Source of the DNA: Candidatus Thiomargarita nelsonii
Lineage (GTDB): Bacteria > Pseudomonadota > Gammaproteobacteria > Beggiatoales > Beggiatoaceae
Reading direction: 5' to 3'
Assembly: GCA_000785145.2 (NCBI GenBank)
Contig: JSZA02000001.1
Coordinates: 62,001-126,000 of the forward strand
Length of the DNA: 64,000 bases
Below the pieces are notes generated by a model, which saw nothing but the letters and a program-made list of their open reading frames with translations, was not told the DNA's origin and did no database searches. Both the position numbers and the translations under genes were made by a program. Shown in pieces: positions 1 through 10,800 of the stretch; within the stretch, counting starts at the first letter, position 1, and the number at the start of each line of letters is the position of its first letter.

Positions 1-3
1 TCA

Positions 4-225
4 TCAAACCCATCCAATAGCAACAACACTCACCTCTACCCCATTAACCACTTCAATTGTTGACAGTTTTTCAAGCACAGCTTCTTCAAGCACCGGAATA
101 AAAAGCGCAATGGTAACGCTATCAAACCCTAAATTCTTAGCATAATCAGCCGCTTGTTCTTTATCCGATTTGATTTGATAACTATCATATAAAAAGACAG
201 TACTCTTCGTATGGACATCAACCAT
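4..225 (-). CDS. hypothetical protein, 73 aa
   Basis: A complete small ORF with ATG at 225 and TGA at 4-6. I do not recognise the family. The protein begins MVDVHTKSTVFLYDSYQIK and ends in a hydrophobic, beta-like tail (VEVSVVAIGWV). There is no signal peptide, and the middle looks like a soluble alpha/beta fold. It sits next to a decayed ATPase gene on the same strand and may itself be the remaining piece of a larger gene. No good ribosome binding site is visible upstream of 225. A short convergent-looking reading frame with a clear Shine-Dalgarno starts on the other strand at 257. It could be a real small gene or a C-terminal gene fragment. Confidence 0.4.
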   Translation of the reverse strand: MVDVHTKSTVFLYDSYQIKSDKEQAADYAKNLGFDSVTIALFIPVLEEAVLEKLSTIEVVNGVEVSVVAIGWV

Positions 226-256
226 TACATGATATTCTCACCGAAGGAGCAAAGAC

Positions 257-424
257 ATGAGCGATCCGTTTGAAAACAACGCGATTGATGGAGAATTGGG
301 CTATCTGCTGCTGATGGCGAACAAAAACCTGTCTGTTATAAGCGAACTGAGTCTGGATATTAGTCAACATGATCTTTATAGAAAAAATGAATATATCAAT
401 CAATTCACTTGGGAGCCAGTTTGA
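257..424 (+). CDS. hypothetical small ORF, 55 aa
   Basis: An ATG at 257 is preceded by a good ribosome binding site (GAAGGAG, 243-249), and the frame runs to TGA at 422-424. The peptide begins MSDPFENNAIDGELGYLLLM and ends NQFTWEPV. No motif or family is recognised, and it has no transmembrane segment. It is divergent from the 73-aa ORF to its left and convergent with the broken ATPase gene to its right, whose last readable codons end close to 424. The ribosome binding site is the main reason for listing it. It may be the truncated start of a gene whose remainder has been lost. Confidence 0.3.
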   Translation: MSDPFENNAIDGELGYLLLMANKNLSVISELSLDISQHDLYRKNEYINQFTWEPV

Positions 425-564
425 TATTCTTACCCGCGAACATTTTTATCATGTTGGTGGTAGCGAAAAAAATCGTAATCATATCATAGACCAAAAGCGA
501 TTTTGGCATTTCACCATCTACAATTAATACGTTGCGTGACTTAGGCACTGCCCATTTGATGGCG

Positions 565-802
565 TCAATGCCATTAAGTTAAGCTCATGTAGGGTGGATT
601 AAGCGGCAGCGTATCCACCGATATTTATATATAAATCAGGTGGATACGCTATCGCTTAATCCACCCTACATGTCAATGCCATTAAGTTAAGCATAAATAC
701 GTTTTTTTTGTAGGGTGGGTAGGGGCAATCCCTACAAAAAACCTTAACTTAATGGCATTGACCCTACATGTATGGGCTAATCTGCCCACTTAATGGCATT
801 GA
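565..802. repeat. MITE-like element with 14-bp terminal inverted repeats and target duplication
   Basis: The element starts TCAATGCCATTAAG and ends CTTAATGGCATTGA, a perfect 14-bp terminal inverted repeat. It is flanked on both sides by TTTGATGGCG (555-564 and 803-812), a 10-bp direct repeat that reads as a target-site duplication. Removing the element and one flank copy restores the ATPase reading frame. Its left half is a long palindrome (586-672) whose arms begin CATGTAGGGTGGATTAAGCG. A second copy of the same family is inserted inside it (673-761). It has no coding capacity, so it would depend on a transposase elsewhere. Confidence 0.8.
673..761. repeat. nested 89-bp MITE with 19-bp perfect TIRs
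   Basis: This short element lies inside the larger one at 565-802. Its left end is TCAATGCCATTAAGTTAAG, and its right end (743-761) is the exact reverse complement. It is bracketed by CCCTACATG at 664-672 and 762-770, a 9-bp target-site duplication. The interior includes another small palindrome around gtagggtgggtaggggcaat. The nested arrangement gives the order of events: the outer element inserted first and the inner one later. Confidence 0.8.
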
Positions 803-872
803 TTTGATGGCGTGCCCACCGCAGGCGATGGCAAAAGCTAAGTCAGTGATAAATAGCGTTTTGCCTACACCC

Positions 873-945
873 GCCCCTACGATAAATCACGGTCCATGTA
901 GGGGCAATCCTTTATGGTTGCCCGATACGATATGGCATTGAGGCT
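873..945. repeat. 'taggggcaat/ggttgccc' palindromic repeat inside ATPase gene
   Basis: On the minus strand this starts CAATGCCATATCGTATCGG and contains GGGCAACC, GGATTGCCCCTAC and CGTGATTTATCGTAGGGGC. The same blocks recur at 27376-27447, 42903-43007, 43301-43368 and 52028-52090. Here it separates the codons for YAEP from the P-loop codons GVGKT of the broken ATPase. It has no coding potential, and its boundaries are approximate. Confidence 0.6.
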
Positions 946-1204
946 CAGCATAGACGATGGTTTCACTGTGTGGAGCAAGAATAATCTCGCGTGGCATGAT
1001 TTCTTGTTGTCTAAATTCGGTTAATGGCATAGATTTGTCGCCACCGTCTGGGTTTTCAAATAAAAATATCATCCCAAACAATTCGCTTTGTCGTATTACG
1101 TTATTTAAAACACTTCTTTAATTGTCTTTCTCATAGCCGCTCAATTTTGCCCATATCAAATTTTGCGTAAATGGACAAAATTCCAAACCGAGTTTATCTT
1201 TGAC

Positions 1205-4200
1205 TCAAATTTTTAAGGTTTTACTTGAAAATGCGCGGTCAATTATATCCCGTAAAATGCGGAAATTAGTCTCTAAATGGGGTTGATACAGCATATAATT
1301 ATGGTCACCAACACCTTCATAAGTTTTGAAGGAGCCACGAGTGACTTCAGCCCAGCCCGGCAGACTGACTATAACACGTCCAGTACCTTCCTGAGATAGC
1401 TGCTGTGAATTTTCACCGCTCAAAAGTTCCAAAAACTCAGGATCAGTATCACGAAAAATACTTTTTGAATTTTCGCTTCTTAGCACATGAATATTAGCGT
1501 TTACAATATGCCTATCCACCGAATTAGAAATATAGTCATGATAACGTTTGATGATTCTGAACGCTTTTTCCCATAGAATAGGGCTAGTCAGGTAAGGGGC
1601 AATACTTTCATGACTCAAAAATTGTTCAGCACGTTTTTTGACTTCACTATCAGTAAAATGCACTTTTTCCTTAAATTGCGCTGAATCAACCATCACAATA
1701 TCAGAAACGGACTTTCCTCGCTTTTCTAACTCTTTGGTGACATGGTAGGCGAGATTACCGCCGGCGGAATAACCAAAAAGCAAATAGGGACCTTCGGGAT
1801 CAACACTCATAATTAGATCAGCGTAATCTTTTAGGCGCGTTTCAGCAGCGATAAAATTAAATCCGTAAAAATCATAAGGTTTAAACAACTCCGCCAACTG
1901 AAGATAGCCTATAGCATCGCCTGTGCCGGGTGGTAAGGCAAAAATATTAGGCCCCATCGTTTTCCCGCTCAAGTGTACCATCGCTTCATCCACTTCTTTT
2001 ATACCAAATTGCACAAAATCTAAAAGATGCTGAGCCAGTTCACGGATAGTGGACGCTTTGAAAACAGTAGCCAAAGGAATTTCGATTCCCATTTGTTTGT
2101 GAATTAGCGCAATAAGCTTGGTCACCTTTAAACTATGACCACCAATATCAAAAAAATCGTCCTCAACACTAATACCTTTATGACCAAGCACTTGTTCCCA
2201 AATCAAAACCAGTTGTTTTTCGGTTTCGGTTTCAGGGGCCTCATAGTGACTATCCGCCATTTGATGGCCCATATCAGGCGCAGGTAAAGCCCTTTTATTG
2301 ACTTTACCATTAGGCGTGAGCGGCAAATTTTCCAATTTGGTGAAATACGCAGGGAGCATGTAATCGGGCAGACGTGCTTTGAGATACTCGCGTAACTTAT
2401 CGACATCCAAATTATCTTCTTGCAGCGTAACATAAGCCAATAATTCCTTACTGTCTGGGCCAAAATCCTTGGCAATCACAACAGTTTCTTTTACCGCTTC
2501 ATGTTGCAAAAGATGGTTTTCAATTTCACCTAGTTCAATGCGATAACCACGAATTTTAACCTGATCGTCCTTACGTCCTAAAAACTCAATTGTACCGTCA
2601 AACAACCAACGACCCAAGTCACCAGTGCGATAGATATATTCACCCGCTTGAAAAGGATGAGATACAAATTTTTCTTTTGTTAATATTGGATCATTTAAAT
2701 AGCCTCTGGCAAGTCCATCACCTCCCGTACAAATTTCTCCTGCCACGCCAATTGGTACCAGTTCACCATTACTGTCCAGAATATAGACAGTTGTATTAGC
2801 AATGGGAGTACCGATAGGAATGTCTTTATCAAATGTTTTATCAACTGTATAACAAGTTGTAAACGTCGTGTTTTCGGTTGGTCCATACACATGTTTGAGT
2901 GCTAATAATGGATATAGCTTTCGTACCTGATTGAAATGACGAACCGAAACATTTTCGCCACCTGATAACACGGTTTTCAAACCTTGAAACAGGTTAATAT
3001 TCATACCAACTAACAGATTGAAAAGGCTAGTCGTCAGGAATATGGTTGTAATTTCATGCTGCTGTATTAATTGTCCGAGTTTATTGGGATTTAACAAATC
3101 ATCTTCTTGAGGAAAACACACAGCTCCACCATTGATCAACGCGCCCCATATTTCAAAAGTTGAGGCATCAAAGGCGAGCGAACCTGTCTGTAAAATTCTG
3201 TCATCAGCATCTAGTTGGATATAATTCGTGTTGACAACCAACCGCGATATCGAATGGTGTTCAACCATCACACCCTTGGGCAACCCAGTAGTGCCTGATG
3301 TGTAAATAACATAAGCTAGAGCGTCACCATGGCTCTGCTCTTCCACTGCATCATCAGTGTAGGCATTTAAGATGCGACGGTCAAATTGGTACTTTTGTTG
3401 GGGTTTCTCAGGCTGGTGGTCCACACTTTTGTTTATGTAAATGATGGCATCATAGCCATATTCGGAGAGTTCACTTTTGCTCTTGCCCAACATGGTAGAA
3501 TATTCGATCTTCGCAATTTCAGGCAAATCATAGCGCAGTTCTTCAAGGAAGGCTTTAGAGATAAATAGCTCCTCAAAACGGTCTATTTTGGTGACAAGTC
3601 CCTCGCCTGCATGTTGTTTCTCAAAAACTTTTAATGACCGAACAAAATCCTCATGCAATTCCTGATCCCAAACATTGCCGAGAAAAATAAACCCGTTGTC
3701 TTTCATCAACGCAATAGATTTTCGCAACACGTCACGCAGATAGTTATGCCCACTGAAACATTGGATAACGCTGTTAAAAATGACGACATCAAAATCGCGT
3801 TGGTCCAAACGGTCGATTTCGTGAGCCGCCAAGTGCGCCAGTTGAATATTTTTCAGTTCTCTGCTTTTAATTTGATCTGCTACCCAATCCAGGATGTTTC
3901 CAGATAGTTCTGTACCATAATAGAGCCCTACCAGCGGTGCGAGACGAAACAGACTGATGCCAGAGGCACAACCAATTTCAAGAATGCGTGAACTCTTATC
4001 AAGAAGGGGTTCCAATTTGAGACGAATATTGTCACCATATTCATCCATGACTTCCCGACTTAACCATTCGCCCGTATAACTGCTTTTCCAACCGCCGCCG
4101 GAAATGTCATCAAAAAAATCTCGGCGAATGTAATCCCACATATCCTCTTTCATCATTTCGCCAACGGCTTCAGGCTCAGCATGTACATTAGTGCTGTCTA

Positions 4201-4687
4201 TACAAAAGAGTGTACCCAAATCAGGGCATTCCCACTGCAATTTATTGACAATTCTTATATATTTCTTTGAAGAAATGAGGAAACGAGCTTGTGTGTCCTT
4301 CAACATATATTCGACACGTTTGAAGGGCAAGTCAGGATTTATCGGCAAATAAGCACCACCCGCTTTCAGAATACCTAGTAGAGCAACAATCATCTCATGA
4401 GAACGGTCAAGCATGATTCCCACAATGGATTCGTGTGACAATCCCCTGCTTATCAAAAATAGAGCCAGTTGATTTGAACGATGCTCTAATTCTCCATAAG
4501 TTTTACTATTTTCACCACATATCACCGCTATGGCATCAGGCGTTTTTGCGGCTTGTTCCGCAAAAAGTGTATGAACGGTTTTTTTGCGTGGATAATCAGT
4601 TTGAGTCTGATTAAAGCCTTGGATGATAGCATTCAGGCTCTCTTTTTCTTTCTCATCGCCTAGAAGGTTGAAGTCGCTTAATTTCAT
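1205..4687 (-). CDS. NRPS termination module: A (interrupted by methyltransferase)-T-TE, 1160 aa
   Basis: This is the final module of the minus-strand line. Motif A1 (KTYGEL) and A2 (ILKAGGAYLPINPD, about residue 110) are followed by a SAM-dependent methyltransferase of about 250 residues (about 175-430; WKSSYTGEW, LEIGCASG near 234), then A3 (YTSGTTGLPKG, about 460) through A10. The insertion is therefore between A2 and A3, not the usual A8/A9 position. The carrier motif IGGHSL lies near 849, and the type I thioesterase motif GYSAGG near 974. Manual specificity code DAFFLGVTFK suggests Ile or Val. The protein has no C domain. Its N-terminus (NLLGDEKEKESLNAIIQGFNQ) is the tail of a normal C-A linker, and the matching C domain ends the upstream gene. 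The TE would release the product by hydrolysis or macrocyclisation. The start at 4687 is the only ATG consistent with that linker. No clear Shine-Dalgarno is seen. Confidence 0.93.
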   Translation of the reverse strand: MKLSDFNLLGDEKEKESLNAIIQGFNQTQTDYPRKKTVHTLFAEQAAKTPDAIAVICGENSKTYGELEHRSNQLALFLISRGLSHESIVGIMLDRSHEMIVALLGILKAGGAYLPINPDLPFKRVEYMLKDTQARFLISSKKYIRIVNKLQWECPDLGTLFCIDSTNVHAEPEAVGEMMKEDMWDYIRRDFFDDISGGGWKSSYTGEWLSREVMDEYGDNIRLKLEPLLDKSSRILEIGCASGISLFRLAPLVGLYYGTELSGNILDWVADQIKSRELKNIQLAHLAAHEIDRLDQRDFDVVIFNSVIQCFSGHNYLRDVLRKSIALMKDNGFIFLGNVWDQELHEDFVRSLKVFEKQHAGEGLVTKIDRFEELFISKAFLEELRYDLPEIAKIEYSTMLGKSKSELSEYGYDAIIYINKSVDHQPEKPQQKYQFDRRILNAYTDDAVEEQSHGDALAYVIYTSGTTGLPKGVMVEHHSISRLVVNTNYIQLDADDRILQTGSLAFDASTFEIWGALINGGAVCFPQEDDLLNPNKLGQLIQQHEITTIFLTTSLFNLLVGMNINLFQGLKTVLSGGENVSVRHFNQVRKLYPLLALKHVYGPTENTTFTTCYTVDKTFDKDIPIGTPIANTTVYILDSNGELVPIGVAGEICTGGDGLARGYLNDPILTKEKFVSHPFQAGEYIYRTGDLGRWLFDGTIEFLGRKDDQVKIRGYRIELGEIENHLLQHEAVKETVVIAKDFGPDSKELLAYVTLQEDNLDVDKLREYLKARLPDYMLPAYFTKLENLPLTPNGKVNKRALPAPDMGHQMADSHYEAPETETEKQLVLIWEQVLGHKGISVEDDFFDIGGHSLKVTKLIALIHKQMGIEIPLATVFKASTIRELAQHLLDFVQFGIKEVDEAMVHLSGKTMGPNIFALPPGTGDAIGYLQLAELFKPYDFYGFNFIAAETRLKDYADLIMSVDPEGPYLLFGYSAGGNLAYHVTKELEKRGKSVSDIVMVDSAQFKEKVHFTDSEVKKRAEQFLSHESIAPYLTSPILWEKAFRIIKRYHDYISNSVDRHIVNANIHVLRSENSKSIFRDTDPEFLELLSGENSQQLSQEGTGRVIVSLPGWAEVTRGSFKTYEGVGDHNYMLYQPHLETNFRILRDIIDRAFSSKTLKI

Positions 4688-4701
4688 TGTTTATTTTTTG
4701 A

Positions 4702-4789
4702 TAAGTACTGAACCATGAATTATCGGAAATATTGGAGTCCAAAGCTTTAGCTTTGGACGTGGGTTTCCAAAGCTAAAGCTTTGGACTCC
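4702..4789. repeat. repeat with perfect 24-bp inverted arms between two NRPS genes
   Basis: Two arms (4734-4757 and 4766-4789) are perfect reverse complements separated by 8 nt. The core of each is CCAAAGCT..AGCTTTGG. The flank at 4702-4733 (taagtactgaaccatgaat, then tatcgga) recurs almost exactly at 54902-54933. The repeat fills the gap between the gene ending in a lone C domain and the gene starting with A. In the transcript it would form a strong hairpin and could affect expression of the downstream gene. It has no run of U typical of an intrinsic terminator. Confidence 0.85.
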
Positions 4790-4805
4790 AAAATACAAAT
4801 TAAAA

Positions 4806-7800
4806 TTAGTTTAACACCATACCTGCAAACTGCTGCAAAATGGCAAGATAGCGTTGAATCGTGCCGGGTAAAAATAACCCCGTGTCATATTCTAAATCAA
4901 AATGCAATGTATCCCCATAATCGGATACAAACAGCGTTAAGTCAAATTTGGAAGTCTTGAAAGAAACATCCAAGCCTTTTGGATTATTTAAGTCGTTCAC
5001 CTTTTCTTCCACCGCTTTGTCATCCCCAATATCAATATGCACATCAAGAAAGTTCTGAAATCCATAAATGACGTTCAGAAGCGGTTGGCGATTGCTCTCT
5101 CTGGTTGGATTAAGCTTTTGAATCATCAAATCAAAGGGATAATCCTGATGTTCAAACGCTTTTTGGGTATTTTGGATAACCTGTTGTAACAGTTCCTCAA
5201 ACTCCATATCTTCCGATAATTGTGTTCGGATGGGGAGAATATTGACGAAAAAGCCTAAGAGATTCTCTATATCCGGGTGATTTCTGTTAGCAATGCTCAC
5301 GCCCACACAAAAGTCTTCCTGTTTAGTAAACTGAAACAGCAGGAGTTTGAACAGAGCAAGTATGACATTGGAAATCGTCGTCTGCTTTTCCACAGCCAGT
5401 TTCCGTAATCCTTGCGTCATTTCGGTATCCAGCGTCAATGACTCCACATCACCGCGAAAATCCCGTTCAGTCGCAGAAAAATCATAAGGCAAACGCAACT
5501 GTTGTGGAACACCCGCAAGTTTAGTGAGCCAGTATTGTTCCTCCTGCTCAAAACCCTTGGTATTTTGCCACACGGCAAAATCCTTATATTGGATTCTCAG
5601 TTGCTCAAGTGGATTCGGCATTCCCTGATGATAAGCATTATATAAGGTACTGACTTCCCGATACAAAATATTTTTAGACCAACCATCACCAATGATATGA
5701 TGTATCGTCAAAATAAACACATACCGATTTTCACCCAATGTAATCAGTGTCGCTCTGAACAAGGGGGGCTTGGTGAGATCAAAGGCAGTGTTGGCATCCT
5801 TATCAATCAATTGTTGTGCCTTTTCATCAACGTTTGCCTCATTGCTAATATTTATTTCATTGATGGCAAAATCAACCTGAGGATAAATCTTTTGTTTAGG
5901 CTCACCCTCAATTTCAAAAAAAGCGGTGCGTAACGCTTCATGCCGTTCTACTAACGTGACAAATGCCTTTTTTAACGCCTCAGTATCCAGTTTTTCTTCA
6001 AATAGAAAAGCCGATGGCATATTGTAAGCCACATTTGCAGCGCCACCCATTTTATGCAATAACCATAAACGTTGTTGAGCATAAGAAAGTTCATAATCAG
6101 CTTGAGTGGGGGCAGGCTCAATACCAGAAAAAACAGAACTTTCCGTTTTTCTGATCTGCATGGACTGTTCAGCAATAGTGGGCAAACCGAATAAATCCCG
6201 TAAAGCAATCTTTATCCCCAGCGTTTTATGTATCCTTGAAACCATCTGCATCGCTTTTAGGCTATGTCCACCCAGTTCAAAGAAATTATCAAAAATGCCA
6301 ATGTTTTCAATCTGAAAAACATCTTGCCAAATGTGAACTAATTGTGCTTCTATCTCATTACGTGGTGCAGTGTATATTGTTGTCCTTTCAGTTTCTGTAG
6401 GAGCTGGTAATGCTTTTTGATCTACTTTACCATTAGGCGTGAGGGGAAGTTCATCCAATTTGATAAAAAAACTAGGCACCATGTAATCTGGGAGAGTGGC
6501 TTGCAGATATTCACGGGTATTGGCAGTATCCCATTCACCTGATACTATCACATAAGCGACAAGTATTGGTGCATTGTTATTTTCTAGCCAGCTCACAACC
6601 ACCGCTTGGTTCACTGAAGGATGAAGTAAAAGTTTATTTTCAATTTCCTCCAATTCAACTCGATAACCACGAATCTTGACTTGATTATCGTTGCGACCCA
6701 GATATTCAATGTTGCCATCTGGCAGCCAACGAGCCACGTCGCCGGTTTTGTAGAGACGCTCCGATTTTAATTCAAAATCTACCAAGGGGTTAGGAATAAA
6801 ATTCTTCTCTGTCAATTCTGGACGTTGGAGATAACCCCGTGAGACACCCAAACCACCAATATACATTTCTCCATGAACTCCGACCGGCACTGGCATCATA
6901 TTGTGATCAAAAATATAAATCTGCATGTTATCAATAGGTTTACCAATTAAAACCCGTTGTTCATCAGATTGAATATGTTTGACGACACATCCCACGGTGG
7001 TTTCCGTCGGCCCATATTCGTTATAAATTTTTAGGTGAGGATTGATACTTTGTAACAAACGCGCTTGTTCAATTAACAAGGCTTCGCCACCGACAATAGC
7101 AAGATGGATATTCGTTGTTGAAATATCCAACTGTTTTAGTAATGAAATATGAGCCGGGGTCAACTTGATGCTATCGATTGCCGTGTTTTCACTGAATGAT
7201 TCTAACAAAATATCAATTATTTCAGCGTTTTGTGGAAAAACGTGTAATGTTTTACCTCTGATAAGAGACAGAAAAAGACTGGTCACCGTCAAATCAAATG
7301 ACAGGGAAGAGTAAAGGCCAAAATACCCACTGTCATTGTCTGCAAAATAATAACCGTTTGTCCAATGGATATAATGATACAGATTGGCATGAGTCATTTG
7401 ACAGCCTTTGGGTTTTCCGGTGGAGCCCGAGGTATAAATCACATAAGCGAGACTGTCAGGAAAAACGGTCGAAACCGGATTATCGCTTTTTAACAGATTA
7501 ATATTTCTTAAATCAATCAGTTGTATATTTTTTGGAGACTTAATAAGTATCTCAAGGTGTTTTTCTTCAGACAAAATGATGGAACATCCGCTATCCTTGA
7601 CAATATAGCGAATTCTTTCATCCGGATAGTTGACATCTATCGGCACATAAGCACCACCGGCTTTCAAAATGCCCAACACACCTATAACCATCCATTCTGA
7701 TCGATCCAGTAACAATCCTACTCGATCATCGGGCCGAATATGATGGGTTTCGCGTAAATAATGAGCGAGTTGATTAATCCGTTCATTCAATTGATGATAA

Positions 7801-10800
7801 GTCAACTGCACTTCTTGGAAAATCACTGCCACGTCATTTGGCACTGTTTTCACTTGCACTTCAAATAAGTCGATGATGGTTTGGTCTTGAGCAAACGCCT
7901 TTGCCGTTTTATTGAAATCATAAATAACTTGCCTTTTTTCCCATTCAGGCAAAATACAAATATTGCTAATGGGTTGCTCCGGTGATTGGATAACGTGACC
8001 AAGCGCAGTCTGTAGATGTGCCGCTATTCGTGCTATCTGATCATCAGAATAAATATTAGCATTATAACTGCATCTGATTTCAATCGTGTCGCCCGGCATA
8101 ACAATCAAATTGAAGTCATAATGGGTTTGATCATGAACTTGTACACTATCTATATCAAAATCAGAGCGGTACGAGTTTTCTTGCATTAATTCTTCTGCCA
8201 CCGCATAATTTTGAAAAATCAGCAAATGGTCAAAAATGTTCCGCCCCACCAGATTTGCCTGAATTTCCGCAAGTGGAACATAATGATAAGGCTCGCTTTC
8301 CAAGGCAGCCTTTTGCACTGCTTGCAAAACGTCTGAAAAAGTCTGATCAACTTGCCATTGAATACGCACCGGAATGGCGTTAATAAATAACCCCACCATC
8401 TCTTCTACGCCACTCAATGTGGCTGGTCTGCCTGACACAATTGCCCCTAAGATGACATCGTCAACATTATTATAGCGTGATAGAAGTAAGCCCCATAAGC
8501 TCTGAATAACGGTATTGATTGTCACGCTTTGTCGGGTTGCCAACATCTTTAATCCCACTGTATCTTCAAACGCGAATGTCATTTCTTTCAGAGCGTAATC
8601 ATGCTCATGGCGCGTCAATTTTGGCAGTGTGGCAAGGTTTTCGTAGCTTGATAAATAACGTAACCAATACGCCTTCGCCTCTTCTTTGTCTTGTTGCTCC
8701 AGCCAATGGATATATTCGGAGTAGGGTGGCGTGATCGGTAATTTTAAAGTTTCACCATTATTTAGAGCAGTATAGATTTGCATGAAATCTTGATAAATGA
8801 TGCCAAGACACCAGCCATCCAATAAAATGTGATGGTAACTCCAAACAATTTGGTATTGAGACTCGGACAGTTTAAATATCGTGATTCGCATCAAGGTGTC
8901 ATGCTGAAAATCAAAGCCCCGATTCATATCCTCTTTAAGATAGGCTTCAACACGCGCCGATTGCTCTGCCAAATCACACAATTCTATCACCCGTATTTCC
9001 GGCAATCTGTTTTTAAAAACGACTTGTAACGGACGAGCGACGTTTTCATGGACAAAAGCCGTCCTCAACACAGCATGGCGACGACTCAATTCATACCAAC
9101 TTTGCTTAAATTGTTCTAATTGTAAAGTATTATTCAGACGATAGCTGGTTTGGATAAAATAAGCACTAGAATCCGCATTATAAAGTGATTCAAACAGCAA
9201 ACCTTCCTGCATCGGTGACAGCGGATAAATGTCGTCAATTTGTGAAGCTGCCCAACTGTTCGCTTTGAGGAAAAGCTTATATTCATCAAGCGAAAAAATT
9301 GGGACCGTAAAATCGCTTGGTGTCTTTTCACCCGTTTTTTTGTGTTGACAGTGTTCAACAACGGCTAACAATTCTTGTTTAAAATCTGCCAGCAATTTAT
9401 CAATGGTTGCTGCTTGATGCCGTTTCAAATTAAAGACGATAGACAAATTTAATTGATCGCGCACAATGAGGCCACCCACATCTAAATCGTGGTGACGCTG
9501 CAAACGGTGGCTTATCACTTCTCCCGATGACTCATCGGCAAATCCAAATAAACCGCTATTTTCATCAAATTGCCCCAAATAATTAAAGCTTAATTGCGAC
9601 TTTATCCCAGTGGAAAGAACAGCAGACTTAATGTAGCTCAGAATGCCAAAACCAATGCCCTTGTTTGGAATGTGTCGCAACGCCTCTTTCACAGACCTGA
9701 TTTGATGACCAATATCATCTCCCGATGTTTTCAGCAAAAAGGGATACATACTGGTAAACCAGCCTACGGTGCGACTAATATCTAACGACTTATCTAAGGC
9801 TTCGCGCCCATGCCCTTCCATCGTCACCCATGTCATGTCACCACCGTGCCAGCATTTTAGGGCACGTCCCAAGGCCGTCAGCAAAATATCATTGATTTCC
9901 GTGTAATAGGCGTGATGGGTATTCGTCAATAAAGATTGCGTTTCGCTTTCAGAAAAACGGATTGAGGCTGATTGGCAATCCCCGTAAAGATTCTCTTCTG
10001 ACTCAAAATCTCTAGGCAAAGGGGTAGCCTCTAATACTGATGACCAATAGGTACTTTCTTGCAAGAGTGCCTCACAAGTAGCATAGCGTTGTACTTCTTC
10101 AGCCCAGTGTTTGAATGAGACGGTTTTGGCACCCAAGTGAATTTCATCGCCATCAAGTGTTTGGCGGTAGGCTTGTTCAATGTCCTCAATGATAATACGC
10201 CATGACACACCATCAACAATCAGATGATGAATAACTAATAATAGTCGATCACCCGCCGTTAATCGGTACAACACAGCCTTCATTAACGGCCCTTTTTCAA
10301 GAACAAAACGGCTTTGTACACTGTCCGCGTGCGTTTCCAAAGCAGTTATCTCATCTTCTTTTCCGGTTAATTGAACGACTTCAAAATTTAAGGCTTGTTC
10401 GAGTCCAGCATTGATTTGCAAAATACCTTGGTAAGTCATCCGCAGCGCATCATGGTGTTCTTGCAATTTTTGCAAAACTTTCCGGATTTTGTTTTCATCA
10501 AGTCGCTCTTGGCAGCGTAGCAACACTGCTTGATTGAAATGGTGTAAATCGCCGCTATGATTATCAAAAAACCAACGCTGAATAGCGGTTAACGGCACTT
10601 GACCAACAACAACTTCTTGTTTTCCTTCTTTATTTTCTGTTTTACGCAACTGTGGCGCAAGTTCGGCAATGGTGGGGTTATGGAACAAATCCCTCACTTC
10701 CATTTTCCAGCCCTCGCGCATCAAGCGGCTCGCCACTTGGATGGCTTTGATAGAATCGCCACCCAACTCAAAATAGTTATCGTGAATGCCAATCGGCTTT

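Larger units (their letters stand above)
425..1081 (-). pseudogene. broken AAA/RepA-like (AAA_25 type) ATPase gene with MITE insertions
   Basis: Read right to left, the pieces of one ATPase are visible. The N-terminus (1081 to about 946) contains TEFRQQEIMPREIILAP and TIVYAEP. A Walker A segment follows (about 872-803, GVGKTLFITDLAFAIACGGH), then a Walker B-like segment (about 562-440, VLIVDGEMPKSLLVYDM). Repeat DNA separates the pieces. Excising the insertion at 565-802, with one copy of its target duplication, rejoins the frame perfectly as GGHAIKWAVPKSRN. A second repeat insert at about 873-945 separates YAEP from the P-loop. The readable frame ends at a TGA near 424 (IKLAPK then stop), so the C-terminal part of the RecA-like fold is missing. 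The family resembles RepA/AAA_25 ATPases found on mobile DNA. The gene is not expected to be functional. Confidence 0.7.
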
